Assembly (NCBI GenBank): GCA_031290535.1
Contig: JAITNI010000022.1
Coordinates: 1-5,884 of the forward strand
Source of the DNA: Zoogloeaceae bacterium
GTDB lineage: Bacteria; Pseudomonadota; Gammaproteobacteria; Burkholderiales; Rhodocyclaceae
DNA: 5,884 nucleotides
Direction of reading: 5' to 3'
Both the position numbers and the translations under genes were made by a program. This document shows, piece by piece, positions 1 to 5,884 of this stretch (positions are counted from its first letter, which is position 1; every line of letters starts with the position of its first letter). The notes beneath the pieces were generated by a model, which searched no databases, was not told where the DNA came from, and saw nothing but the letters and a program-made list of their open reading frames with translations.

Positions 1-275
1 GTCGGGTTCTGAAAAGGACGGCAACAACGGTTTCCGAAAGATCCACCTTGTGAATGCGGGCTACCGGCTTGGCCGGGCCAAAGAGACTGTTCGATCTTGC
101 TTCGGAAAAAGAGCGGCGGCTGCGGTATCTACCAAGGCCAAAGGGGCACGTCGGCATCCCGCCGCTCGGTCTCAAGGGGTGCCTTGAGACGGAAACATCA
201 TACAAGGGGAGGATGATTTGCCGCGCTTCGCGCAGGAAATTTGCACGTTCATGCAATTGCCCTTGGGGAAACCAA
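1..275. other. Left-edge region with no assignable gene
   Basis: I see no gene I can support here. Two frames are open to the left edge. One on the + strand covers 2-187 (61 residues, ending at a TGA inside the hairpin at 169-190) and gives a very basic, low-complexity peptide. The other, on the - strand, starts with ATG at 157-155 and runs off the left edge (about 52 residues, ending in VDLSETVVAVLFRTR at the edge). Neither resembles a family I recognise, and the - strand ATG lacks a good ribosome binding site. Frame 1 stops at 10-12 and frame 3 at 51-53, so an upstream + gene could also end just inside the window. Open frames this short are expected by chance in GC-rich DNA. Confidence 0.4.
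169..190. repeat. Perfect 9-bp hairpin with 4-nt loop
   Basis: GTCTCAAGG (169-177) pairs perfectly with CCTTGAGAC (182-190) around the loop GGTG. No T-run follows on either strand, so it does not look like a standard intrinsic terminator. It may be the 3' hairpin of an upstream transcript or one piece of the palindrome mosaic ahead of tamA. Its function is unknown. Confidence 0.55.
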
Positions 276-356
276 CCATTCGGGCTGAGCTTGTCGAAAC
301 CTTGGTTTGACAGGGAATGCCCTTCGACAAAGCTTCAGGGCGAACGGGGTTATTCA
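276..356 (+). repeat. REP-like two-arm palindromic element, copy 1
   Basis: This 81-nt intergenic element has two arms in inverted orientation, 278-301 (core CGGGCTGAGCTTGTCGAA) and 319-345 (core CCCTTCGACAA...CAGGGCGAAC), joined by a short spacer. It matches the reverse complement of 4215-4294 inside tamB at about 70 of 82 hand-aligned columns. The match includes the spacer (GAATG) and the distal GTTATTCA, so the whole unit is shared and not just the arms. The second arm can fold by itself (GCCCT 319-323 with AGGGC 337-341) but carries two extra bases relative to the tamB copy. The stem of the first arm is partly decayed (GGGCT versus AACCT). I recognise the core as a very common dispersed motif in proteobacterial genomes, whose spurious translation is FGLSLSKP...FDKLRANG. 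Assigning it to the REP/BIME class is inference. Confidence 0.82.
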
Positions 357-530
357 GCGTTTCCCTTGTGTGCGGCTTTACCGCATTCCACTAAAGCGGA
401 ACCTGTCTTCGGCTGTCATCTCGCCTTCGGCCTGGTCAAGGGAGAATGAGGGGAGGCCATTCAGGATGCGGAAGCGCTTCTACAATCTGAATCGCTGCCC
501 CTCATCCGCGAATTTGCCAACTGCGCGGCC
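357..530. other. Intergenic DNA with a nested 34-bp dyad (459-492)
   Basis: No gene is supported here. The main structure is a dyad centred between 475 and 476. ATTCAG (459-464) pairs with CTGAAT (487-492), and the inner GAAGC (471-475) pairs with GCTTC (476-480), sharing the same centre, with TG/CA (467-468/483-484) also symmetric. As DNA it could be an operator-like site; as RNA it gives an imperfect hairpin. It lies about 155 nt upstream of the tamA start. From 498 the sequence CCCTCATCCG resembles the lead-in commonly seen before hairpins of the 531-556 type. Confidence 0.4.
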
Positions 531-556
531 ACCTTCTCCCACAAGTGGGAGAAGGT
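531..556. repeat. 12-bp perfect inverted repeat, dispersed-repeat type
   Basis: ACCTTCTCCCAC (531-542) and GTGGGAGAAGGT (545-556) are perfect reverse complements separated by AA. As RNA this is an 11-bp stem with a CAAG tetraloop. Together with the CCCTCATCCG string at about 499, it resembles a widespread proteobacterial intergenic palindrome family with a CCTTCTCCC...GGGAGAAGG core. No T-tract follows on the + strand, so an ordinary intrinsic terminator is unlikely. It ends about 90 nt before the tamA start and could block transcription from upstream or structure the tamA leader; both are inference. Confidence 0.7.
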
Positions 557-625
557 ACTGCAAGCACTGTCCCTTGTTCATGCGATTGCCCTGCGCCACT
601 CCCCCTCCTTCATCTCCTCTCCCAC

Positions 626-646
626 GGAGCAGGATACAATGCCGAC
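626..646 (+). promoter_or_regulatory. Candidate tamA ribosome binding site and -10-like box
   Basis: GGAG (626-629) and AGGA (631-634) lie 17 and 12 nt before the ATG at 647, longer than the usual spacing, so the ribosome binding site is weak. TACAAT (635-640) matches five of six bases of a sigma-70 -10 box, but no -35 is evident 16-18 bp upstream (the expected place reads ATCTCC). Its closeness to the ATG would imply a nearly leaderless transcript. The real promoter may lie elsewhere in 557-625. Confidence 0.25.
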
Positions 647-2347
647 ATGCGCCCTGATTGCTTTCTGACGTCTTCCCTGCTGTGCCTCCTTGCCAGTCTG
701 CCGGTTCTGGCCGCGCCGCCGCGTGTGCTGGCTCCGGAGCCGCTGGATAAGTTGTTGCAGCGTTATCTGCATCTGGAAGCCCCTCGGGACGATGTCGAGC
801 GGGAGGCGTTGCAAAACCGTCTATCCAAAGAAGGCGGCGAGCTGTTGGCGACCGAAGGCTATTTTGAGGCTCGTCTGGTACTGGAAGGCGAGGCGCTTGA
901 CGCGCTGGTTTTACATGTGACTCCCGGCCCGCGCGCCCGGATTGAGTCGGTGCGTCTTATCATCAATGGCCCCGTGGAAGCGGCGCGGCTGGACGCCTTG
1001 CGGGCGGACTGGCCGCTCAAGGCGGGCGCGCCGTTTCGTCAGGAAGACTGGAATCATGCCAAGGAAAATCTGCTCCTTTCCCTTCTGGAACGGGATTTTC
1101 CCACCGCCCGCTTAACATACAGCGAAGCGCGGGTAGAGGCCGACCGTCATCAGGTGGTGCTGGAAGTGACGGCGGAAAGCGGCCCGCCCTACCGGTTTGG
1201 GGAACTCGCCATTGAGGGACTGTCGCGCTACAGCCCGGAACTGGCGCAACGCTACAACACGCGGGCGCAACCGGGCGAGGCGTATGAGGAAAGCCGCCTT
1301 CTGAATCTGCAAAGCGCGCTGGAAAACACGCCTTATTTTGCGTCCGTGTTCATCAGTCTGGATACGGAAGCGGCCACGGCGGAGGCTGACGGCAGCCGCA
1401 CCGCGCCGCTGCGGGTGCGACTGCGCGAGCAGTCGCCACACCGGCTTGGGCTGGGCGCGGGCGTCAGTTCCAACACCGGAGCGCGGGTGGAGGCCAATTT
1501 TCGCACCGCCGACCTTTTTTACCGCGCCTGGCAGTTGAATGGCGGCGTGCGGCTGGAACAGTTGAAGCAGTCCGCCTATGCCGACATTTTTCTGCCACCC
1601 ACGCATGACCAGTATCAATACGCCTTTGGCGTGCTGACGGAGCGTTCCGACATTCAGGATTTGCGCCTTCAGACGCAGTCGCTGGGTTTCAGCCGCAGCC
1701 GCCAGCGGGGCAGTGTTGATCTGACCCTCGCGCTGGGCTATCTGTCGGAAAAGCAGACGCCCCAACACCAGCCAAGCCACCGCACACGGGCGTTGACTGT
1801 CAATAGCCTCTGGGGCTGGCATCCCTTTCGCAACCAGACAGAGGGCGCGGGCTACGCCAGCCAGATTCAGATTGGCGGCGCGTTAAAACCCGTTTCCGAC
1901 CAGAATTTTGTCCGCCTGTATGGCCGCCATCAACAGGTGTGGCAGTGGGGAGCGCGCAACACCCTCAACCTGCGCGCCGAAGGCGGCATCGTGCTGGCCG
2001 ATTCCCGCCAGGGCGTGCCGCAGAGTTTTCTGTTTCGCGCTGGCGGTTCCAATTCCGTGCGCGGCTACGCCTATCAAAGTCTGGGTGTGCAGGAAGGAGC
2101 CGCCACCTTGGGTGGGCGCTATCTTCTCACCCTGAGCGGCGAAACCATCCACTGGCTGCCGGACAGACCCTGGGGCATCGCCGCCTTTCTCGACGCGGGC
2201 AACGCCGCCGATGACCGGGACGCCTTCCGGCTCAAGACCGGCTACGGTCTGGGGGCGCGCTGGAAAAGCCCCGCCGGGCCGCTTGGCATGGATTTGGCCT
2301 ACGGCGACCGCTGGCGTCTGCATTTTGCGCTGTCGATTCCGTTTTGA
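647..2347 (+). CDS. tamA: TamA, outer-membrane Omp85-family component of the TAM complex
   Basis: TamA sits in the outer membrane and, with TamB, assists assembly of a subset of outer-membrane proteins and autotransporters; TAM is also implicated in phospholipid delivery to the outer membrane. The start at 647 is chosen because it gives a signal peptide (MRPDCFLTSSLLCLLASLPV, cleavage probably near residues 22-24); the in-frame ATG at 545 would bury this behind 34 residues and starts inside the 531-556 palindrome. The protein is 566 residues, close to E. coli TamA (577). Three POTRA-like segments fill about residues 28-95, 97-181 and 183-263; the last two begin near RIESVRL and YRFGELAIEGL. 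A beta-barrel follows from about residue 266. The Omp85 loop-6 motif VRGY is at residues 471-474, within AGGSNSVRGYAYQS, very like the E. coli motif. The chain ends with phenylalanine (FALSIPF), typical of a barrel beta-signal. tamB follows after 9 nt. I see no frameshift or missing key motif. BamA is the main alternative, but three POTRAs and the tamB neighbour argue for TamA. Confidence 0.95.
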   Translation: MRPDCFLTSSLLCLLASLPVLAAPPRVLAPEPLDKLLQRYLHLEAPRDDVEREALQNRLSKEGGELLATEGYFEARLVLEGEALDALVLHVTPGPRARIESVRLIINGPVEAARLDALRADWPLKAGAPFRQEDWNHAKENLLLSLLERDFPTARLTYSEARVEADRHQVVLEVTAESGPPYRFGELAIEGLSRYSPELAQRYNTRAQPGEAYEESRLLNLQSALENTPYFASVFISLDTEAATAEADGSRTAPLRVRLREQSPHRLGLGAGVSSNTGARVEANFRTADLFYRAWQLNGGVRLEQLKQSAYADIFLPPTHDQYQYAFGVLTERSDIQDLRLQTQSLGFSRSRQRGSVDLTLALGYLSEKQTPQHQPSHRTRALTVNSLWGWHPFRNQTEGAGYASQIQIGGALKPVSDQNFVRLYGRHQQVWQWGARNTLNLRAEGGIVLADSRQGVPQSFLFRAGGSNSVRGYAYQSLGVQEGAATLGGRYLLTLSGETIHWLPDRPWGIAAFLDAGNAADDRDAFRLKTGYGLGARWKSPAGPLGMDLAYGDRWRLHFALSIPF

Positions 2348-2356
2348 GACCCCCAC

Positions 2357-5300
2357 ATGAAGACTCCGACCCCGCCTTCCGCAAATCCCCCCCACAAGCC
2401 GCGCCGCCGCTGGCGACGGGGGCTGCGGGCGCTGGCGGGCGTCGTTCTGCTCATGCTGGCAGCGGGGATTTGGCTGACCGCCACAGAAAGCGGCTTGCGA
2501 ACGCTGGTAGGCCTCGCCAAATGCATGGGCGACGTGGAGATCGCGGGCGTAACAGGGCGGCTGATCGGCCCGTTGACCCTCCGCGAGTTGAGCTTTTCGA
2601 CGGGCCAGCCTGCCAGTCCCGTTTCTCTGTACGGGCTTGAAGCTGACTGGTCGCCTGCCTCCCTGCTGCAAGGTCGGCTCGACATTCTGCATCTCCGGGT
2701 GGAGCGTCTGGTGATGGTTCTTCCCGCCGGCAACAGCGCGTCCCCCCGAATGCCGGAAACGCTGGCGCTGCCGCTGGCGGTGCGTCTGGCGCGCCTGGAA
2801 ATAGAAAACCTGCATGTGCTCACAATTGACCCGGAACACCAGCAAGATCAAAACCGGAAAACGCTTGACCTGAACCATATTCAGGCCGGTTTCGAGAGCG
2901 ACGGCGTCACGCACCGTCTCACGCATCTGGAATTCGACGCCGAAGGTTTTCATTTGCACGCCGCAGGCGAATTGCAAGGCACAGGCACAATGCCGCTGCA
3001 CGCCCGCCTGAGTCTGCAAGGCCAGGGAGCCACAAAACATCCCGTCCGCCTTGAGGCGCGGGCGGATGGCCCCCTCTCCCGCCTTGAACTGCAAGGCGAA
3101 TTAAAGGAGGCCGCGCCGGAAAAAGGGGAAACAGCCCCAGGCAAAGACGAAGGCGAAAGCGGACATTTTTCCGCCCTCCTGACGCCCTTTGCCGCGCAGC
3201 CCGTGGAATATCTAAAAATCAGGCTGCAAGGCATTGACCCGGCCCGCTGGCGCCAAGCCGCGCCCCGCGCCCGTCTGGACATTGAGGCGGAAATCCGGCC
3301 CGCAGCCAACGCCGCCAGCGAGGCCGACGAAACCCGCGCCACAAACCTACCCAATGCGGACGCCCCCGTCTGGATAAACCGCCTTGCGGGGCATTTCAGC
3401 CTCTTCAACCGCGCCCCTGCTCCCCTTGACCAGCACGGCCTACCCTTGACGCATCTGCGGGGAATCCTTCAATGGCGCGATCAGCGTCTGGACATTCAGG
3501 GGCTGGAAGCGCGTTTGTCTGGCAAAGGCCGCCAGCCGGACAGCGTGTTCAAAGGCGCATTGCATCTGGAAACCGGGGCTGCGTCCGAACCCCCGCAATC
3601 CACCCCTTCTCAAAACGCCTTGCGCCACTTGACGGCCAGCGGCGAACTGACCGCCTTGAACCCTGCCCTGCTCTCCTCCGGCTGGCCGGAAGGTGATCTC
3701 CACGGACGCCTGCAACTGCGGCTGGATTTTGCCGCCGACCAACCCGTATCTCCGCCCACTTTGGCCGCGCAGTTTGAATTGAAAAACAGCCGTCTGGCAG
3801 GCCAGCCTTTTGAGGGCGCGGGCCAACTGCAATGGCACGAGGAGCGCCTGACCGGGGTCGATGTCCATCTGGCGGCGGGCGCGAACCGGCTCGCGCTCAA
3901 GGGCGATCTGGGACGCCCCCAAGACCGGCTACATGTGGAAATTCAGGCGGCGCGACTGGAAGCCCTGAAACTCCCGCTCCCCCTGAGCGGCGATCTGGAC
4001 GCCCGCCTGCAACTCTCCGGCGCACTGCGCGCGCCACGGGTCGCAGGCCAGATGCACAGCCAACGCCTGAACCTGCCCGGCGACATCCACCTGCGCGGAC
4101 TGGCACTGGAAGCCGATCTGGGAGTTGGAGCCTTGTTTGCTCCCTCCCCTGACAAGGGGAGGGCCGGGGAGGGGTTTGCGGCGGTTCAGCCCGGAACGCC
4201 CCCCAAGAAAACTTTGAATAACACCGTTCGCCCTGAGCTTGTCGAAGGGCATTCTCCGTGGAAACAAGGGCTTCGACAGGCTCAGCCCGAACGGACGGAA
4301 GCGATTCAGGACGGCCTTGAGGCAGACCACAGCAAAACCGCCCCCCTCAACCTCATCCTCACGCTCACCCATCTAAAAACGCCCCAGGGCAATTTGCAGG
4401 ACACTCGCCTCCGCCTTCAGGGCAGTCGCCGGCAGCATGAAATCCGGCTGGAAACCTCGCCCCGCATTCCCCAACTGGACATCGGTTCAGCCAGACTCCT
4501 GCTGGTCGCCAGTGGCGCGTTGAGCGACCAATGGCGCGGCAAAGTAGAGACCCTCACCCTCAACACCGCCGAGGCCGCGCCGCCGCTCCTGCAACTCACC
4601 GCCCCTGCCCTCCTCCGTCTGGGCGCGGCACATGTCGCGCTGGAGGCCGCGCCGTTGCGCGGACGCATCCGGGGCGGCGACTGGAACGCGCAGATTGCCC
4701 AACTTCAATATCAGAACGGCCACTGGAACGGGCAGCTCAACGCCCGCATGGACGACATCGCCTGGCTCTCCCCCCTGCTGGGTGACGGCTATCAGGTGGG
4801 CGGACGGCTGGAAACCGCCCTGACGCTGGCGGGCAGTGCCGCGCAACCCCAGATTCAGGGTCATTTGACCGGAGAGGCACTGCATTTTCGCGCCCTGAAT
4901 CTGGGGCTGCGTCTGGAATCCGGGCGGGTGCGCGTCCGTTTTGACGAACACCGACTGAACCTTGAACAGTTCGCCTTCGACGCGCCGCACGGCCCGCTGC
5001 CCAAAACGCTGGATCGCCCGCAACAGGAAAGCCTGCGAGCGCTCGTTGAGCGTCCGGGGCATATTGAGGGACGCGGCCACCTGCGGCTTCAGGGCGATGA
5101 TCTTCTGGACGGCGGTCAACTGGAATTCCAGTTGCAGCGTCTGGGCGTGGCGCAAAAACCCGATCAATGGGTGGTGCTGTCCGGTCAGGGCCAGTTACGG
5201 CTGGAACAACAGGAGGCCCGGCTGGACGCGCAACTCGCGGTTGATGGCGCATACTGGCAACTGGCTGCCCCCGACGCGCCGCGCCTTTCCGACGATGTCC

Positions 5301-5884
5301 GCATCGTGCGTTCCACCAGTGCCGCGCCCGCCCCTCGCCGCCTGCGAACCCGCATGAATCTCGGCATTGATCTGGGTTCGCATTTTTATTTTGCCGGAGC
5401 CGGAGTGCACAGCCGCCTGCGCGGCAATCTTTCCATTCAGGGCGACGCTCAGGAGCCGCCCCGCGCCACGGGCAGCATCCGCACCGTGGAAGGCCGTTTT
5501 GACGCCTACGGGCAAAAGCTGGAGATTGAGCAGGGCATTCTTACCTTCAACGGCCTTGTGCAAAACCCCGGCCTGAACATCCGCGCCCTGCGTAAAAACC
5601 TGCCCGTGGAAGCCGGGGTGAGCATCACCGGCACGGCCAGAAAACCCGTCATCAAACTGGTGTCCACCCCCAATGTGCCGGACGCGGAAAAACTCTCCTG
5701 GCTGGTGCTGGGCGAAGCGCCGGAACAAAACGACGGCAACGACGCCAGCGCCCTCCTCGCCGCCGCCAACGCCATTCTGGGCGGACAGGACAGCGGCCCC
5801 GGCAGTCTGCTCGCCAGTCTGCAACAAAGACTGGGCGTCAATGTCAGCGTCGGGCGCGGCGCGGTCGGCAGTCACAGCGGCCCC
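2357..5884 (+). CDS. tamB: TamB, inner-membrane-anchored AsmA-like/DUF490 component of the TAM complex (3' partial)
   Basis: TamB spans the periplasm from the inner membrane to TamA as a long, mostly beta-sheet, lipid-binding groove. The frame is open from ATG 2357 to the right edge (1176 codons); E. coli TamB is 1259 residues. The N-terminus has a basic proline-rich cytoplasmic stretch (KPRRRWRRG) and a signal-anchor helix at about residues 24-41. The family-typical TESGLRTLVGLAK...GVTGRLIGPLTLREL follows at residues 43-78. The middle is repetitive beta-rich sequence with hydrophilic linkers, such as EKGETAPGKDEGESG near residue 255. The C-terminal TamB/DUF490 domain covers about residue 830 onward, including GRFDAYGQKLEIEQG near residues 1043-1057, closely similar to the E. 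coli segment; the last strands are missing beyond the edge. Residues about 592-660 are encoded by palindromic repeat DNA and look like an insertion. ATG 2357 is the only upstream choice because the tamA TGA (2345-2347) is in the same frame three codons earlier; there is no clear Shine-Dalgarno, so translational coupling to tamA is likely. Confidence 0.94.
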   Translation, partial: MKTPTPPSANPPHKPRRRWRRGLRALAGVVLLMLAAGIWLTATESGLRTLVGLAKCMGDVEIAGVTGRLIGPLTLRELSFSTGQPASPVSLYGLEADWSPASLLQGRLDILHLRVERLVMVLPAGNSASPRMPETLALPLAVRLARLEIENLHVLTIDPEHQQDQNRKTLDLNHIQAGFESDGVTHRLTHLEFDAEGFHLHAAGELQGTGTMPLHARLSLQGQGATKHPVRLEARADGPLSRLELQGELKEAAPEKGETAPGKDEGESGHFSALLTPFAAQPVEYLKIRLQGIDPARWRQAAPRARLDIEAEIRPAANAASEADETRATNLPNADAPVWINRLAGHFSLFNRAPAPLDQHGLPLTHLRGILQWRDQRLDIQGLEARLSGKGRQPDSVFKGALHLETGAASEPPQSTPSQNALRHLTASGELTALNPALLSSGWPEGDLHGRLQLRLDFAADQPVSPPTLAAQFELKNSRLAGQPFEGAGQLQWHEERLTGVDVHLAAGANRLALKGDLGRPQDRLHVEIQAARLEALKLPLPLSGDLDARLQLSGALRAPRVAGQMHSQRLNLPGDIHLRGLALEADLGVGALFAPSPDKGRAGEGFAAVQPGTPPKKTLNNTVRPELVEGHSPWKQGLRQAQPERTEAIQDGLEADHSKTAPLNLILTLTHLKTPQGNLQDTRLRLQGSRRQHEIRLETSPRIPQLDIGSARLLLVASGALSDQWRGKVETLTLNTAEAAPPLLQLTAPALLRLGAAHVALEAAPLRGRIRGGDWNAQIAQLQYQNGHWNGQLNARMDDIAWLSPLLGDGYQVGGRLETALTLAGSAAQPQIQGHLTGEALHFRALNLGLRLESGRVRVRFDEHRLNLEQFAFDAPHGPLPKTLDRPQQESLRALVERPGHIEGRGHLRLQGDDLLDGGQLEFQLQRLGVAQKPDQWVVLSGQGQLRLEQQEARLDAQLAVDGAYWQLAAPDAPRLSDDVRIVRSTSAAPAPRRLRTRMNLGIDLGSHFYFAGAGVHSRLRGNLSIQGDAQEPPRATGSIRTVEGRFDAYGQKLEIEQGILTFNGLVQNPGLNIRALRKNLPVEAGVSITGTARKPVIKLVSTPNVPDAEKLSWLVLGEAPEQNDGNDASALLAAANAILGGQDSGPGSLLASLQQRLGVNVSVGRGAVGSHSGP
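4142..4174. repeat. C/G-rich hairpin and G-run module inside tamB
   Basis: CCCTCCCCT (4142-4150) and AGGGGAGGG (4155-4163) form a perfect 9-bp stem around GACA. They are followed by CC and GGGGAGGGG. The four G-runs at 4156-4174 (GGGG-A-GGG-CC-GGGG-A-GGGG) fit the canonical intramolecular G-quadruplex pattern with loops of 1, 2 and 1 nt, on the coding strand and therefore also in the mRNA. The string looks like a dispersed intergenic repeat common in proteobacteria. It is read in frame as APSPDKGRAGEGF (residues 595-607), low-complexity sequence unlike TamB beta-repeats. Confidence 0.7.
4215..4294 (-). repeat. REP-like two-arm palindromic element, copy 2, in frame within tamB
   Basis: This 80-nt element is the reverse complement of the copy at 276-356. 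Its arms are 4226-4250 and 4268-4292, with a 17-nt spacer. Each arm also folds by itself: GCCCT (4230-4234) with AGGGC (4246-4250), and GGGCT (4268-4272) with AGCCC (4284-4288), around a conserved 11-nt loop (GAGCTTGTCGA, or GAGCCTGTCGA on the opposite strand). The stems differ between arms but remain paired, which indicates selection or origin as hairpins. In the tamB frame it encodes NNTVRPELVEGHS...GLRQAQPER (residues 621-646), hydrophilic and unlike the surrounding beta-repeat. This copy is less decayed than the upstream one, suggesting later arrival; that is inference. Confidence 0.85.

Noticed and set aside
54..449. 131-codon + strand open frame
   Set aside because: Its sequence contains FGLSLSKP, the spurious translation of the REP-like element at 276-356; no ribosome binding site or family resemblance.
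545..646. Longer tamA start at the ATG at 545
   Set aside because: It begins within the palindrome and adds 34 residues in front of a good signal peptide; 647 gives a normal exported TamA.
307..657. 116-codon + strand open frame overlapping the tamA start
   Set aside because: It starts inside the repeat (LRQSFRANGVIQ), runs through the 531-556 palindrome and has an arginine/proline-rich, non-protein-like composition.
1112..1822. 236-codon - strand open frame inside tamA
   Set aside because: Antisense shadow of the barrel-coding region, with no recognisable domain.
1883..3094. 403-codon - strand open frame spanning the tamA/tamB junction
   Set aside because: An antisense shadow of GC-rich coding DNA; the + strand encodes recognisable TamA and TamB across the same interval.
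3780..3800. Possible Neisseriaceae DNA uptake sequence (GCCGTCTG)
   Set aside because: Only a partial match (the GCCGTCTGAA consensus is not completed) and no other convincing copies, so it is not evidence of that family.
4121..4345. tamB as a pseudogene disrupted by the repeat insertion
   Set aside because: The frame is intact through the insertion and the downstream DUF490 domain remains in frame with conserved motifs, so a functional protein with an extra loop is the better reading.
3929..4372. 147-codon - strand open frame inside tamB
   Set aside because: It includes PFGLSLSKP and PFDKLRANGV, the opposite-strand translation of the repeat; the TamB frame is continuous on the + strand.
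4487..5167. 226-codon - strand open frame inside tamB
   Set aside because: Antisense shadow; the + strand carries the TamB beta-repeats and the start of the C-terminal domain here.
5195..5875. 226-codon - strand open frame near the right edge
   Set aside because: Antisense to the well-conserved TamB C-terminal domain; no independent evidence for a gene.

Overview
The window comes from a GC-rich Gram-negative bacterium, most likely a beta- or gammaproteobacterium. It carries the translocation and assembly module (TAM) gene pair: tamA, an outer-membrane Omp85 protein, followed directly by tamB, a long inner-membrane-anchored AsmA-like protein. Both are on the + strand in an operon arrangement. 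tamA (647-2347) appears complete. tamB (2357 onward) is open to the right edge with 1176 codons visible; by comparison with the E. coli protein it lacks roughly the last 70-90 residues.

The first ~646 bases contain no gene I can support. They hold a mosaic of palindromic DNA: a 9-bp hairpin (169-190), an ~80-nt two-arm REP-like element (276-356), a 34-bp nested dyad (459-492) and a 12-bp inverted repeat (531-556) of the kind often dispersed between proteobacterial genes. The tamA start follows about 90 nt later, preceded by a weak AGGA and a TACAAT box. tamB begins 9 nt after the tamA stop, in the same reading frame and without a clear Shine-Dalgarno sequence.

The most notable signal is inside tamB. 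Between about 4127 and 4340 the coding sequence contains two palindromic repeat modules: a C/G-rich hairpin plus G-run module (4142-4174), and a second copy of the 80-nt element found upstream of tamA (4215-4294, inverted relative to the first). They are read through in frame. They encode roughly 60-70 hydrophilic residues between two stretches that look like consecutive TamB beta-repeats. This looks like an intergenic-type repeat that was inserted into a protein-coding gene and tolerated, comparable in principle to the Rickettsia palindromic elements.

In the cell, TamA (three POTRA domains plus a 16-stranded barrel in known structures) and TamB (a periplasm-spanning hydrophobic groove with a C-terminal DUF490/TamB domain that contacts TamA) act together in outer-membrane protein assembly and in phospholipid transport to the outer membrane. 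No RNA gene, CRISPR array or transposase was seen.
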